A DNA stretch of 64,000 nt, taken from positions 496,001 through 560,000 of the forward strand of contig JAHBBC010000022.1 in assembly GCA_019915015.1 (NCBI GenBank). The letters are read 5' to 3'. Under the pieces are notes generated by a model. It was not told the DNA's origin and did not search any database. It saw nothing but the letters and a program-made list of their open reading frames with translations. The DNA is from Auriscalpium vulgare (taxonomy: Eukaryota > Basidiomycota > Agaricomycetes > Russulales > Auriscalpiaceae). A program made the translations under genes and the position numbers. Numbering within the stretch: the stretch's first letter is position 1; each line of letters starts with the position of its first letter. Shown one piece after another: positions 10,261 through 20,241 of the stretch.

Positions 10261-11460
10261 CGGTCCTCGTTTCTGTTGTTCTTTCCAACAACATCCCTCG
10301 CTCGCACTTGCTCCACGTCTATCGTGCCCCGCAGACCCATGTGCCCCGCCAGTGCTCGCAGATGAAGCGTGCGCAGATTCGTGGACAGATCGACTCACGC
10401 GCGCGGTGTTGCAGAGGGCGTATGAGAACGGACGGCGCCGGCGCCACATATGGGTCCCCCGACGCCGAATTGCTCAACTTCTTGAGCGTTTTGCGCGTTT
10501 TCCATCGTTTGTTGTAGGATGGGAGACTCTAGAGCGGGTAGGCCATTCAGAAGGTGCGTTATTCAGCTGCGTGGGACCGAGCTTCGGCTGAGGTACTGGT
10601 ACTGTGCGCTCAGGCCATCGTCATTGTCTCAGTCGCTTGTCGGCTGTTCCGCACGTTCTCCTGGCGAATGATTTATTGTTCCTCAAAGCTACTACCGATG
10701 TGAACTACGTCGTAGTACAAGGTCGGCATCCCAATGCATTCAGCTTTTCAACGTACAATCGTGGACCGTCTGCACCTTCTGTCCTCCCCGTGTTCGTGCT
10801 CCACAATGGCTGGCTCCAGCATGCTAGTTTTCATTAGGTGCGCTATCATGACCTTCACACGAGTTAACTTCGTAACCGACGCATGTACTCAGTAGTTGTG
10901 ATGCGCTCTCATAATTATGGCGGCCCCACAGACAAGGACAACGTCGAAGACGCCACGCTCACGTTTGCATCACTCGCTTATCCTCAACGAAACGATACGC
11001 CGCTCGCACGACATGACACGTGTGTCGCCACACCACGCCGCGCACGGCACAATGAGTATGGCATTCGCAGTCGTGCCGCGGCGGCAACCGCCCTTCTGTA
11101 CGTTACATACACGGTGCGCGTGCCACTCACTGTGTTTTCAGGTATATAAAGCCCTGCAACTCGCTCTACTCCCCCATCAACTCATCTCCTTTCCGCCTTC
11201 TCGCCTGCATCTCCAAATCAATTTATTCGAATCAGCGCGGCATGAAGCGCCCCAACATGGGAATCTGGATCCCACCGCGCTCACTAACCTCATGGTGCGC
11301 AAGTTAGTCGCTGATTTTGCGCGCGCTGAGGCTGACAATACCCAGCTACGAGCCCAGTTTCCATGAATCGCGATCACGAGAGTCCCACAACGCCGTCTCA
11401 TGGCGCCGCTCAGAATGCTTAAGCACTGCATCGCAGAAACTCATTCATCCTTATCCCTTC
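10250..11460 (+). repeat. Duplicated block P, copy 2
   Basis: This is the most complete copy. It carries a conserved plus-strand frame with LTRAVLQRAYENGR (ending at 10591), a second frame at 10604-10837, the TATA box at 11143-11150, the leader ATG at 11242, and an exon ending HPYPFE that runs into the metacaspase-like exons from 11519. It is co-linear with 5437-6700 and inverted 30880-32150. Confidence 0.65.
11143..11150 (+). promoter_or_regulatory. TATA box of block P copy 2
   Basis: TATATAAA lies in the conserved context shared by all three P blocks, about 100 bp upstream of the first leader ATG and 380 bp upstream of the metacaspase-like exon. Confidence 0.5.
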
Positions 11461-11518
11461 GAGGTGCGTGTCAGTCGATTGAGTTAAATCAGGATATCAT
11501 GCTCATGACATACCTCAG

Positions 11519-12110
11519 AGGATACCGATGGCCCCCCCGCATGCTGCACTATCCTTCTATCAGTACTCGCAATGCACCGATCGCAAGAAGGCTCTTTGCG
11601 TATGTTGTTGTCCATAATGTCTCACTGTAAAAACTGAGACCTTGCCCATTAGATCGGTATAAATTACACCGACTGCGAAGAGCCACACAGACTCAGAGGA
11701 TGTGTTGCCGATGCGCGTCGCATGGCCAGGAAGAAGTTCGTGTGCGGTCGGCGGGGCTGCAAGGAGGTTTTCAGCAGGATGGATGCGGTGAGGAGGCATC
11801 AGAAGAACCCCAATGCCAGGTGCGCGGCGCATGGCGAATTTCCTGACGGTTAGGCAGTTTTTTACTGGCATGACATCGAGCTCATATATCGGTAGAACGC
11901 CTGACGTACAAGCCAGAAGATGTCCTCCTTCTCACGGATGACCACCCGTTACGGGCCCGTATGCGCAGGACACATCCCGCTCATACACAATGCCTCCCAC
12001 CTGCCAGGATGGAGCCCCGGGCCCTTCTACAGTCCATTGACTTCGCCCTTACCGGTGGGCGCGGGACATGTCCGACAACATATACAGCCACTCTCATCAC
12101 CGTCAGGCCT
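11519..12110 (+). pseudogene. Metacaspase-like gene remnant with a C2H2-like segment
   Basis: Exon 11519-11599 splices through a 53-nt intron (11600-11652, GTATGT...TTAG) to exon 11653-11853. The join gives the fungal metacaspase N-terminal signature QYSQCTDRKKALCIGINYT, followed by LRGCVADARRMA. The sequence then switches to a C2H2-like segment (FVCGRRGCKEVF...DAVRRHQ) and a stop at 11851. Beyond the stop, frame YKPEDVLLLTDDHP at ~11903-11945 is the next metacaspase block. The catalytic HYSGHG and later Cys motif are not recognisable downstream. Metacaspases are Arg/Lys-specific cysteine proteases tied to stress and death responses; this copy looks non-catalytic. The upstream exon (HPYPFE) joins in phase. 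Confidence 0.55.
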
Positions 12111-12305
12111 CTGTGCTCTTCTCCCTCGGCAACGAGGGAGGAATATGCACACGCGGTATGGCGACCCAGTATGAGCAGCTGAGTACGTTCCTACCATCTA
12201 GTCCTGCTCTCCTCGTCTCATTATTCCTAAGCCAGGTTCGTCTTCACGCTTCCGAATCTGTCGTGCTGCATCGCAGACTAACGGCAGCGGTAGTTTGCCC
12301 TTTGT

Positions 12306-12587
12306 ATGCTACTCAAGGAGCATGAGGACAAGCTGGCGCGTCCCCCGAAGGATTTAGGCGCGAGGAGGATATCGAGAGTGACGGCCAACATGAGTAACCT
12401 GGTGCGATCCTGCGAGCGCCTACAGGCGCTCGTGCAGGATGACAGGAGTGTACGAAGATCCACAAGAAATCACATTCGTCTCCTGGTCCGAGAGACCCAA
12501 AATCGCCTCGCAGAGTCCGTGGCGATTCTGAAAGACTACGCCGAGTTGTACTCGGCCGACTTGTCCGACGAGAATAGAAATTGTTAA
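12306..12587 (+). CDS. Possible coiled-coil protein or exon, 93 codons
   Basis: An open frame rich in heptad-like Leu/Ile and charged residues (LVRETQNRLAESVAILKDYA), compatible with a coiled coil. It follows a possible upstream exon ending MATQYEQL near 12184, whose counterpart in block P copy 1 (7,000-7,080) reads MEQLGRMSDLEEARYLY. It may be the 3' exon of a short gene driven by the block P promoter. The equivalent exon is deleted in copy 1. I do not recognise the family, and the start is uncertain. Confidence 0.35.
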   Translation: MLLKEHEDKLARPPKDLGARRISRVTANMSNLVRSCERLQALVQDDRSVRRSTRNHIRLLVRETQNRLAESVAILKDYAELYSADLSDENRNC

Positions 12588-12593
12588 TATCGC

Positions 12594-12660
12594 CGGATAA
12601 GGGTAGCGAGAGCCCTCTGACGAGCCCCGTCGCACGGGCGAAATCTGGCGTAGGCAAGGG
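12594..12660. repeat. Conserved block T, copy 2
   Basis: Nearly identical to 7147-7205 and to the inverse of 30027-30085. It lies 3' of F-box copy 3. Confidence 0.55.
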
Positions 12661-13000
12661 GGACAGTGGGCGTACTACAATGTATAATTGCGCTCCGGAT
12701 ATGTATTATACATAGGTACTATTCTGCTGTGACAGACAAATGTTCCGTCGGCGTAGACTGAATTAGTCAGATAATGTCATAACCAATCAAAGTATTATGT
12801 GCGCTGTCAGTCATCATCAGAGCTCGCCAAAGAGTGCAATTTTGAGCAGAAGATAGCAAGAACTGGATACACCCGCACTGAGCACTTTGCACTCGCTCGC
12901 TATCCAGCGCATGAGGACCAGTAGCTCATGGTATCCAGTCGACATACCGCGCGCGCTAGACGAGTGCATTGTGAGCGTCGAAAGCGAACGTGGAACTGAG

Positions 13001-14053
13001 TCAACGCACCGGGTACGACTCCGGATCCGCATACACGACCACCTCCACCCCATGCAATTCGCGCAGCACTTCAAACGCCTGCACAACCTCATCTTCCGAG
13101 GAGCGGGCCACCGACACCACGCGCAGCTCTGGCAGCGCGCTCTCGTCCGCCAGCGCGCTGACGAGCTGCGCGAGGCGCTGCGCAACTGCGACCGTCTCCG
13201 CGAGCTTAGAATGGTAGCCAAAGTGCCGCAGCGTGCGGGGGAAGACGAGAGGATCACTCGGCAGCACGCCGAAGACGAGCAACTCGAGGCGTGCAAGCCG
13301 ATGGAAATCCTCGTTCGACGGCGCCACGGTGCACGCCAGGATGCGCAGGCTGTCCCCGATGCGGCAGATACCGCCGGTCCTGTGCTCCTGCAGGCACAGC
13401 CTGCCCACGTCCAGCTCCTTGGCCGAGTAGTGTGCGGCGCTTGTGGATTCGGGAAGGTTGGCGCTGCGGAAGTAGACGGCGCCAACATACGCTATGGAGC
13501 GCAGCTGTGCAGGCAGCGGGAAGTCGAGCGCGGTTGAAGGCGGGGAGCCCACGCTGTCAGTCTCCAACACGAGGTGCCGCACGCTCGGCCACAGCGTGAC
13601 AACCTTCATCATGGGCAGTGTAACGTTCAGGACCGTGGGGTGCATGGACAAAGCAAGCAGCTTCTGCAGCGCCGATGTGTACGCGTCATCCAGGCGCAGC
13701 TGCGCGATGTGCGGGCAGCAGCGCAGGATTGCGAACCAGGTGGGATTCTCGGGCATCGGATACGCACAATTGTCGAAGATGATGGGGATGGAAAGAACGT
13801 AGGTGCCAAGGTGGGGGCGCATGGTGAGCGCGCGGAAGAGAGAATCGCCGCGGAGGCCTAGACACCAGCGGTGGTCGACGGCCTGGTAGGGTATACGGCG
13901 GAAAAGGAGGCGCTGGGAGAGGTCGACCCAGTCCTTGCAGACGAGCGCGCACGCAGATAGCGTTTCGTAGTCGACGTTGTGGCTCTGCGAGGTGATGTAG
14001 ACGAACTGGATGATGCGTGCATGGATGTCGAAAGGGAGAGGCGGAGGAGTCAT
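13001..14053 (-). CDS. F-box-like protein, copy 3
   Basis: A 350-codon frame starts at the ATG at 14053 (MTPPPLPFDIHARI). The F-box-like N-terminus contains TLSACALVCKDW and RLLFRRIPY. A leucine-rich middle follows (LWPSVRHLVLET, LARLELLVFGVLPSD, LVFPRTLRHFGYH), then the tail ALADESALPELRVVSVA and YADPESYPVR. It stops exactly at the position where copies 2 and 4 continue for another 15-20 residues. It is closest to the broken copy at 42947. The two share the MTPPPLPFD start and the 5' flank, and the flank of this copy shows the site without the Ngaro insertion (14219/14220). Function as an SCF receptor is inferred from family. Confidence 0.75.
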   Translation of the reverse strand: MTPPPLPFDIHARIIQFVYITSQSHNVDYETLSACALVCKDWVDLSQRLLFRRIPYQAVDHRWCLGLRGDSLFRALTMRPHLGTYVLSIPIIFDNCAYPMPENPTWFAILRCCPHIAQLRLDDAYTSALQKLLALSMHPTVLNVTLPMMKVVTLWPSVRHLVLETDSVGSPPSTALDFPLPAQLRSIAYVGAVYFRSANLPESTSAAHYSAKELDVGRLCLQEHRTGGICRIGDSLRILACTVAPSNEDFHRLARLELLVFGVLPSDPLVFPRTLRHFGYHSKLAETVAVAQRLAQLVSALADESALPELRVVSVARSSEDEVVQAFEVLRELHGVEVVVYADPESYPVR

Positions 14054-16243
14054 TGTGGCGCCCTGGGATGGCCGTCAGCATGTCATAACTTTGAGCCAGA
14101 TGATCATACGGACCTTGAATCTCTGGAACGAGATAAGGCGTCGTGGTAGACCTTGGAAGGACTTGAGCTAAGATGGAGGGCGGAGGCAAGGAGTATTTGG
14201 GCTGTGATCGCCTACGATCAGCATCTCGTCACACGTAAATGGAAGGCTTTCAGGCGCCTGTATACCACTCTCAGCTCTGTTCAGGCCAAGATCTCAGTAA
14301 GCTTCGGTCGTGGTGGAGCAAAATTGTATGCGCACCAAGCCGACGTTGTTCCCAGCGAGCTGTGCCCCAAATTCGAGGAAATGGTCCTCCACCCGTAGAC
14401 TCGCGGGGGACGTTTCGAAGAGGTATCGAGATCAGGGACCACGGCCTCGTGAGCTTGAGCGAGATGAACGTCTGATGCAACGGAGGGCGACAACCTGTCG
14501 GTGTGGAATGTTCGCCCGACAGGAAATCGGATGTGGAAGTGGGTATGGGCCCTGCCTACGTGCGCGCACACAGGGATTATTTCTAATTCACGCGTTTGCG
14601 CGAGGATCTTGGATGCAGCGCGCGTGGAGGAGTACTTAGACGTCGGGCCCGCAGTGAGAACGGCACCGCCTGCGCATTGTGGTGGCGAGCCGGAGGTGAG
14701 CACCGTCATGCCGCCGTAGCCAAAAGATATTACTCGCGTGGATGACCTATAGTACTCGCGGTCTTGGTCGGGACCTCCTCGTTGTCGCCCGTTTGCGGGC
14801 TTGGAGGCGGGCCCGGAACTTGAGACGATAGTGACTGCAATCGCGTCGCCTCCGCCGCGCGCGCGCAGATCCCAAGATCCAGATGAGATGAAATGTCGCG
14901 GGGAGCACTCGAATCAGGTACTGTCCCCGTGCTCATTCTGCAGCCAACGACGGCCGGAACCGCCGCACCGCACGCGTGCACGGACACATGCCCAGACTCC
15001 AAAGACCAGGCACCCTTCTTCCCATCGACACCGCCAGATCAGCGAGTCGGCGAAAGACTCTCAGTGCGCAGACCTTGCACAATGAAGACCATGGTCAAGC
15101 AAGCACCCTTCTTCCCTGCGATCGGCTCAAGACGTCCCGTATGCACCGACACCGCCCGATCCGCACGCACATGGAAATGGGCGGCTTCAGCGACGGCCGC
15201 GGGAATACAGAAGCTTCGGGCGCGACGAGGTGTCTCTCGATCCTGTGGAGCGGAATATCCGAGCGCACGCGGATACCGCACGACGCCCCGCGTGCAGATG
15301 GCCGGCTGCATGCGCTTGCCAGGGCACCGGAGAACGCCATTCCATTCCGCACGACTTGCCGCACCCGCCATGCCACCTGCAGGTGCAGCTGCTCCTGCCC
15401 GCCCGCCGCGCCGCCCTCCCCGTGCTAGAATCGCGGTGGTGAAGCGTGGGCGTGGGCGTGCGTGCGGGACAGCTGATAAGGGTCGGTCCAGGGACAGATA
15501 GGGAAGGCTGGAGCATGCAAGCCGTGCGGGCGGGCGGGTGCCGGGTGGAATGGGCCGCGGGAGGCGGTGGAGGTCAGAGAGCAGAGGAGCAGAGGAGGAG
15601 CAGAGGGGGAGGAGGGGGAGAGGATGCACGCAGCACAGCCTGGTGGTGACGTGGAGTCCGTGGGAGCACCTCGGTCCCGACGCTTGCCGCTGTGCCTTAC
15701 CGGGGGCTGGACGCATGCAGCGGGGGCCCATCCGGACCAGCGTTGAATATTGATCCCTGCGAGTTCACGCAGTGCCGGCGATGTTTCCCCTTGATGACGA
15801 TGAGCGTGCGGCGGTGTATGAGGGGTCTAGCTCTGTATGCTGGGTCGCGTTCGGAGAGTGGCCGCGCGCCAGGCGGGACCTGTCGCAGGACTCGACCTTC
15901 GCTCCTTCTGTTAAACGCTCTCGATTCACAGATTTCCGCCCATAGTATGCATATGCTCGACGAGGTGGAGTCTTTCGGCCGCGCATGCAGCGGGACGCAT
16001 GCCATCATGCTTGCATCCAGCGCGTTCGGCCATCGCTGGAGATAGGCGTCAGATGAACGGCCGTGGCGGTCAGAACATGGCCTACGCACTGTTTTTCCGC
16101 GCATACGTGCTGCGTATGACTCGGCATAGAGGGGTGTGCCAGAAGACGGGAGCACAAAGAATCGGAATTGTTGATATGCTCTGTCTCAGTGTTTCATCTG
16201 CGCGCGGGTCGACGTCTTTAGGGCCTACCATGCATAGTCGTCG
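14054..16243. other. Intergenic region with the unoccupied paralogous Ngaro site
   Basis: 14054-14480 (minus sense) matches the two flanks of the Ngaro element at 36.0 and 42.8 kb. The match runs through ...CGAGATGCT and continues as GATCGTAGG at 14219/14220. 14,730-15,730 is GC-rich with open frames on both strands that I cannot support as genes; a short repeat CACCCTTCTTCCC occurs at ~15,007 and ~15,104. 15,730-16,240 shows nothing clear. Confidence 0.45.
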
Positions 16244-16651
16244 TTACTCTGAGGGTGGCCTCCGCGGTTGTTGGGCAGCTCTGGAGCCGTGTATGACCGG
16301 GCAATCAGGAAATTCTGTCGCTTTGGTAGCAGAATTCCCGCGCGATTCATACGCGATGATGCGGCACGGTAGTTCTCTGGCCGTGAGGAGGAGGTCGAGC
16401 GTTGCGGCGTCATCCGGTATGTGTACGACGGGAAGGCCGTCGAGAAACTCGAATGATTCGGTGGCACAGCGGAACATGTCCGCGATGATGGGTGAGGCGA
16501 GGGTCAGGATGTGCTAGGATACGAAGAATTGGGTGCCGTCGGACGAGCACATGACGGCATCCGTGCGGCTGTCGTCGCCGAAGGGTGCCGTGGCGAGGCG
16601 GACGAGGTCGACGGACGGCTGCGGGCTCGCTGGGGATGAGATGTAGGGCAT
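16244..16651 (-). pseudogene. BTB/POZ domain gene, broken by an in-frame TAG
   Basis: Starting at the ATG at 16651, the frame gives the N-terminal half of an Agaricomycete BTB/POZ domain: DLVRLATAPFGDDSR, AVMCSSDGTQFFVS. It then hits TAG at 16514-16516 and continues in the same frame with HILTLASPIIADMF, LDGLPVVHIPDD and AATLDLLL. The comparison VS-stop-HILTLASP with the normal VSSHILSxASP suggests that one base change (TCG to TAG) made the stop. After LLTARELPC the frame loses similarity and ends at 16244. BTB domains dimerise or bind Cullin-3; this copy cannot make a complete domain unless the stop is read through. Confidence 0.65.
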
Positions 16652-16711
16652 TGTGGCGGATAATCCTGGCGGTGAAGAGGAGGGCGAGGAGAGAGCGGGC
16701 GAGCGGGGCAA

Positions 16712-17878
16712 GCGGTGTAGTCTGTGGGGTATTCACTGCGCTTCATTGGGTCTTTATCGTTAAATAGCAGTGTATTGAGGGGGGAAAGAGTGGCCGCGTC
16801 ATGTGTAGAACGGCCATGCGCTACGCGATAGGCAACTGCGGGATGACATCGGTTGTAAGCAAAGACTGCGCGAGTGCGTATGATGAAAAGCCCTCGCCGC
16901 TCACCACATTCCTGCGTGCGTCTGTACTTGTAGAACCAATCAAAGAATGAAGCTGCGCAGCATCTCGTGGGTCCGCGCATTCATCTTGAGCATCAGATAG
17001 CCTGCGCAACCTAAGCTCCGCTGGAGTCCATGCGACGTTTGGATGCTATGCGGAAGCCCGCAGCGTTGAGCGAGCGGAAGTGGGCACTATGCCAAGGACG
17101 AAGTGAGCGCGCAGATCAATAAAAGATGACGCAGTGAGAAGGCAAGCGAGACGCTGGTTTCGTCACTGCGCCTGAAGGACTCTTCGTAAGCATGCTGAAA
17201 AGTCAGCGGGGACGGTGTGGATGTATGGTTGTCGGCCTGGTGATGGAGGCACAGAGAGAGAGGCGCGGTGCTGGCGCTCCGTGGTGGCTGAGCCTCCGAT
17301 TCAAGCTACGCTGTCAAGCGACGGATATGCCATATATGACATCATAACCTACTTCGTAAATGTATGGCCCGGGCAGGTCAGGAAATAAAAACGTCTGAAA
17401 CCCGTCCATGGGATGCGGGACTGTTCGACAGAAGAAGTATCCTTAGTAGTAAATGATTAACCTACATGATTCAATCTGAGATTTCCATAAACTATGCGAT
17501 TATTACCATGGCCTACACAGTGTCTGAACCTGACCAACACGCTGACTTACGTCTGCCTCTCTTTATCTCCACCTGCGGCATGGCCTCCCACATCTTCCGA
17601 ACAACCAAGTCGTCAACCAGGGTTCCAAAAAGGGTGGATAGGTGGAGTCTAGACTGCATGTATTGCGTGGATGTAGCTAGACAAAATTCGGCACTGACAC
17701 CTTGATCGTGAATCGAATCCGTCAGAATCCGCGGAGAGGCTAGCGGCAAGTGCAGAGAGGCCGACAACACACCTTATTTATCGAGCCATTTACAGAGTGT
17801 ACCACCCTGGTGATGAGTGTCTGCGTGTCCTTGATGTGCGCATACGCATCCCCGCTGCATTTCGAGCACAGCTCCATC
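16712..17878. other. Intergenic region between two BTB remnants
   Basis: I see nothing that qualifies as a gene. 17,740-17,878 (minus) continues the C-terminal region of the second BTB copy in another frame, with Cys pairs. Confidence 0.4.
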
Positions 17879-18686
17879 CTACACATCGAGGCAACATCCT
17901 CTGCGCACATACCCGGCCGACGGGAGCATCTCGCGTTCTGCCGTGCCAATAAACCTCCACACAAAGGGTGTTGCACATCGTACACCAGGATTTTGAATGT
18001 CGGAAACAGCACATGTGCAGCATTCCGCGGATTTCCGGGATAGCAAGGCGACAGACCCCGATCCGTTTGGGTCACCGCCCAGAAACGACCTAGTCCGCAT
18101 GACCTCTGATGCCGCCGCACCACACGCTATGTGATACCGGACGAGTAGGATCAGCGTCTTGTCTGTCAACCCCGGCCGCATTGTCTGTGCCACTGTCTCC
18201 AGTCGCATCGCCAGCGAGGTGCGCAGGGCCTTGCGCTTGACTTCCTCGAGGGCATGCGCGACCGCAATGGCCAGCACGCCCATCGGGTCGCTCGCCAAGT
18301 GCACATGCAGTGCGTCGTCGACGGCGTCTACGAACGCGTCGATGTCGTACTTCTGCATGGCGGCGGACAATGTCCATGTGCGCTCGAGCGACGTGCAGAG
18401 CGTTGGCGCGCGAATTGGGTAGCACCAACGGAGGAGAAGGTCGAGCGTTGCGGCGTCCTCCGCCATGCGCACCACGGGGAGGCCGTCGAATTGCTCATCG
18501 GGGGAAGCCACCCCGATGCTGAACATATCCGCAAAGATGGGTGAGGCGTGGGAGAGGATACGCGGAAGTGAGTGCCATCGGACGAGCGCCGGCGTCCGCG
18601 CGGGAGTCGTTGTCGAAGGGCGCGGTGGCGAGACGGATGATGGGGTCGGCGCACAGCTCCGGGTTGGCTAAGGATTCGACAGACAT
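17879..18686 (-). pseudogene. BTB/POZ domain gene, broken by small deletions
   Basis: The N-terminus is at the ATG at 18686 (MSVESLANPEL), with LATAPFDNDSRADAG as in the copy at 16.6 kb. The frame then shifts within the BTB core. Compared with that copy, about 4 nt are missing near 18,585 and 10 nt near 18,558, where ATCCT direct repeats would bracket the loss. The remaining 216 codons are open from 18526 to 17879 and contain LDLLLRWCYPI, a BTB hallmark, followed by the helical C-terminal part (VDAVDDALHVHL, AVAHALEEVKRKALR). Translation from the internal ATG at 18526 would yield a protein lacking the first half of BTB. Confidence 0.6.
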
Positions 18687-20241
18687 TATGGTGGGAAAGT
18701 GCGACAGCGAGGACGACGAGGGTGAAAAAGATAGTGCAGAGGAGCGGGCTGCGCAACTTAGCCCGTGAAGGATTCGTTGAGTATTTATCGTTGCAGCGCG
18801 TCGAATTGGGGAGTCGTGGGACATAACAGTGTCTTCTGTGAAGGACGACCATGCTACAGGCGCGAGGCGGCTGCGGAATCACATGGGTGGTCAGAAAAGA
18901 GGTCCTAGAAGGCAGGGACGGGTACCACGTACCACATTGGATGAGATACTGCATGTCTGTAGCACGAGAGCCTGTCGACTGCGCAGTATAGTGTGGGGTT
19001 GGGGATTCAAGAGCCAGATAACGCAGGCACCGTATTCGTCTCCGCGATGCTGGTATGCGATATAGAAGCCCGCAGCATCAGATCGCCTACTGATTGGTGG
19101 GCGACGCCGAGGACGCAGCGATCACGAGCCAACCTAGCCACAGGGCACGACACGACAGAGACGCAGCAGCCGACAGCCTTCTCCCGCTGCCACCCTCGAG
19201 CCCGCACTCTCCGGTCAAGCACCACCCTTGCACGACGCCAACGTGAGCGTGTTGCTGCTTGTGCTGCTTGACGGTCGGCGGCATGCGCAGGTGCACATTG
19301 GGCGTCGGCCAGACGCGACGCGTAGGGCGGGCGGGAGTCGAGACGCGGAGGATTGACCGAGGGCGAGCACCGTGATACGTGGACGTGGCACTGCGCGTCC
19401 GGGTATTGGAAGGGGTCGTGAGCTGGATGCAGGAGGACGAAGGCGTGGAAGGAAGTGGCGCGACGATATCTATGACGGTCATAGATATCAGCTCCTGAAG
19501 CAAAAACTGTCAGTATCTGTATATATATCGTCAGGCTGTCCACACACCATATTGCTGACGCTCCCTCGCTTTATCCCACCGCCTGCCTCCGAGGTGCTTG
19601 GACGCTCGAACACATAGGATTCTCCCGTCCGCTGCAGCCCGTGCGGAGTGTTGCGCAACAAGATCGTCTGTGTCGACACAGAGGATCTGCCGTCTCTGCC
19701 AGAGCATGTGGCGCGCCATGGGAATTGCGAGGTGCTGAAAATGAAGGGAACATGGCGAATGGGAATATATAAGGGGCGGCTGCTGGGTGCCGTGTTTCAA
19801 GGAGTACGTCTTCGGCTGAGGGGACTGTGCAAGGAGATGGAATGTCAGAAAAGAATTCGCAGTCAATTGTCGAGGCGGAAACCGAGGCTGCTCACCACAA
19901 GGAAGGAGATGCCGCTGACGTGTATCGCCTTTAGAAGCGGGCTATTGCAAAGTCAAGAAGCGGGCCAGCTTGGTACCTAGACCTTACTGGCTGTCGGCAA
20001 ATGTTCTCCCATGTACATATTCGGGATCCTGGAAGAAACTTCTACACGTTCTCCTGGAACGGGTGAAACAAGAGCACAATATAATGACATAAATTGCAAT
20101 GTTCCTGCGTACACGGTAAATCGGACGAGGCTAGAACTGGACGCGCTGGCAGTGATCTGCATTAGGCCCAAAACCCAACTGAAACAAGCAGACAGCGCAC
20201 CGGGTAAGATTCATCACCCTGCATATACGACCACCTCCGTC
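18687..20241. other. Intergenic region with a TATA promoter and a short open frame
   Basis: 18,690-19,760 holds no gene I can support. A TATA box at 19766-19772 precedes an ATG at 19842. The 30-codon frame to 19934 (MSEKNSQSIVEAETEAAHHK) resembles the acidic leader of basidiomycete BTB proteins and could be a first exon ending at GAC|GTGTAT, but no BTB domain follows. It may be an orphan promoter and first exon left by a deletion. Confidence 0.35.
19766..19772 (+). promoter_or_regulatory. TATA box
   Basis: TATATAA sits 70 bp upstream of the ATG at 19842. It is a consensus core promoter element, but the downstream gene seems lost. Confidence 0.35.

Noticed and set aside
15039..15731. 230-codon minus-strand frame
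   Set aside because: It is Ala/Pro/Arg-rich with no recognisable pattern and several competing frames in the same GC-rich tract.
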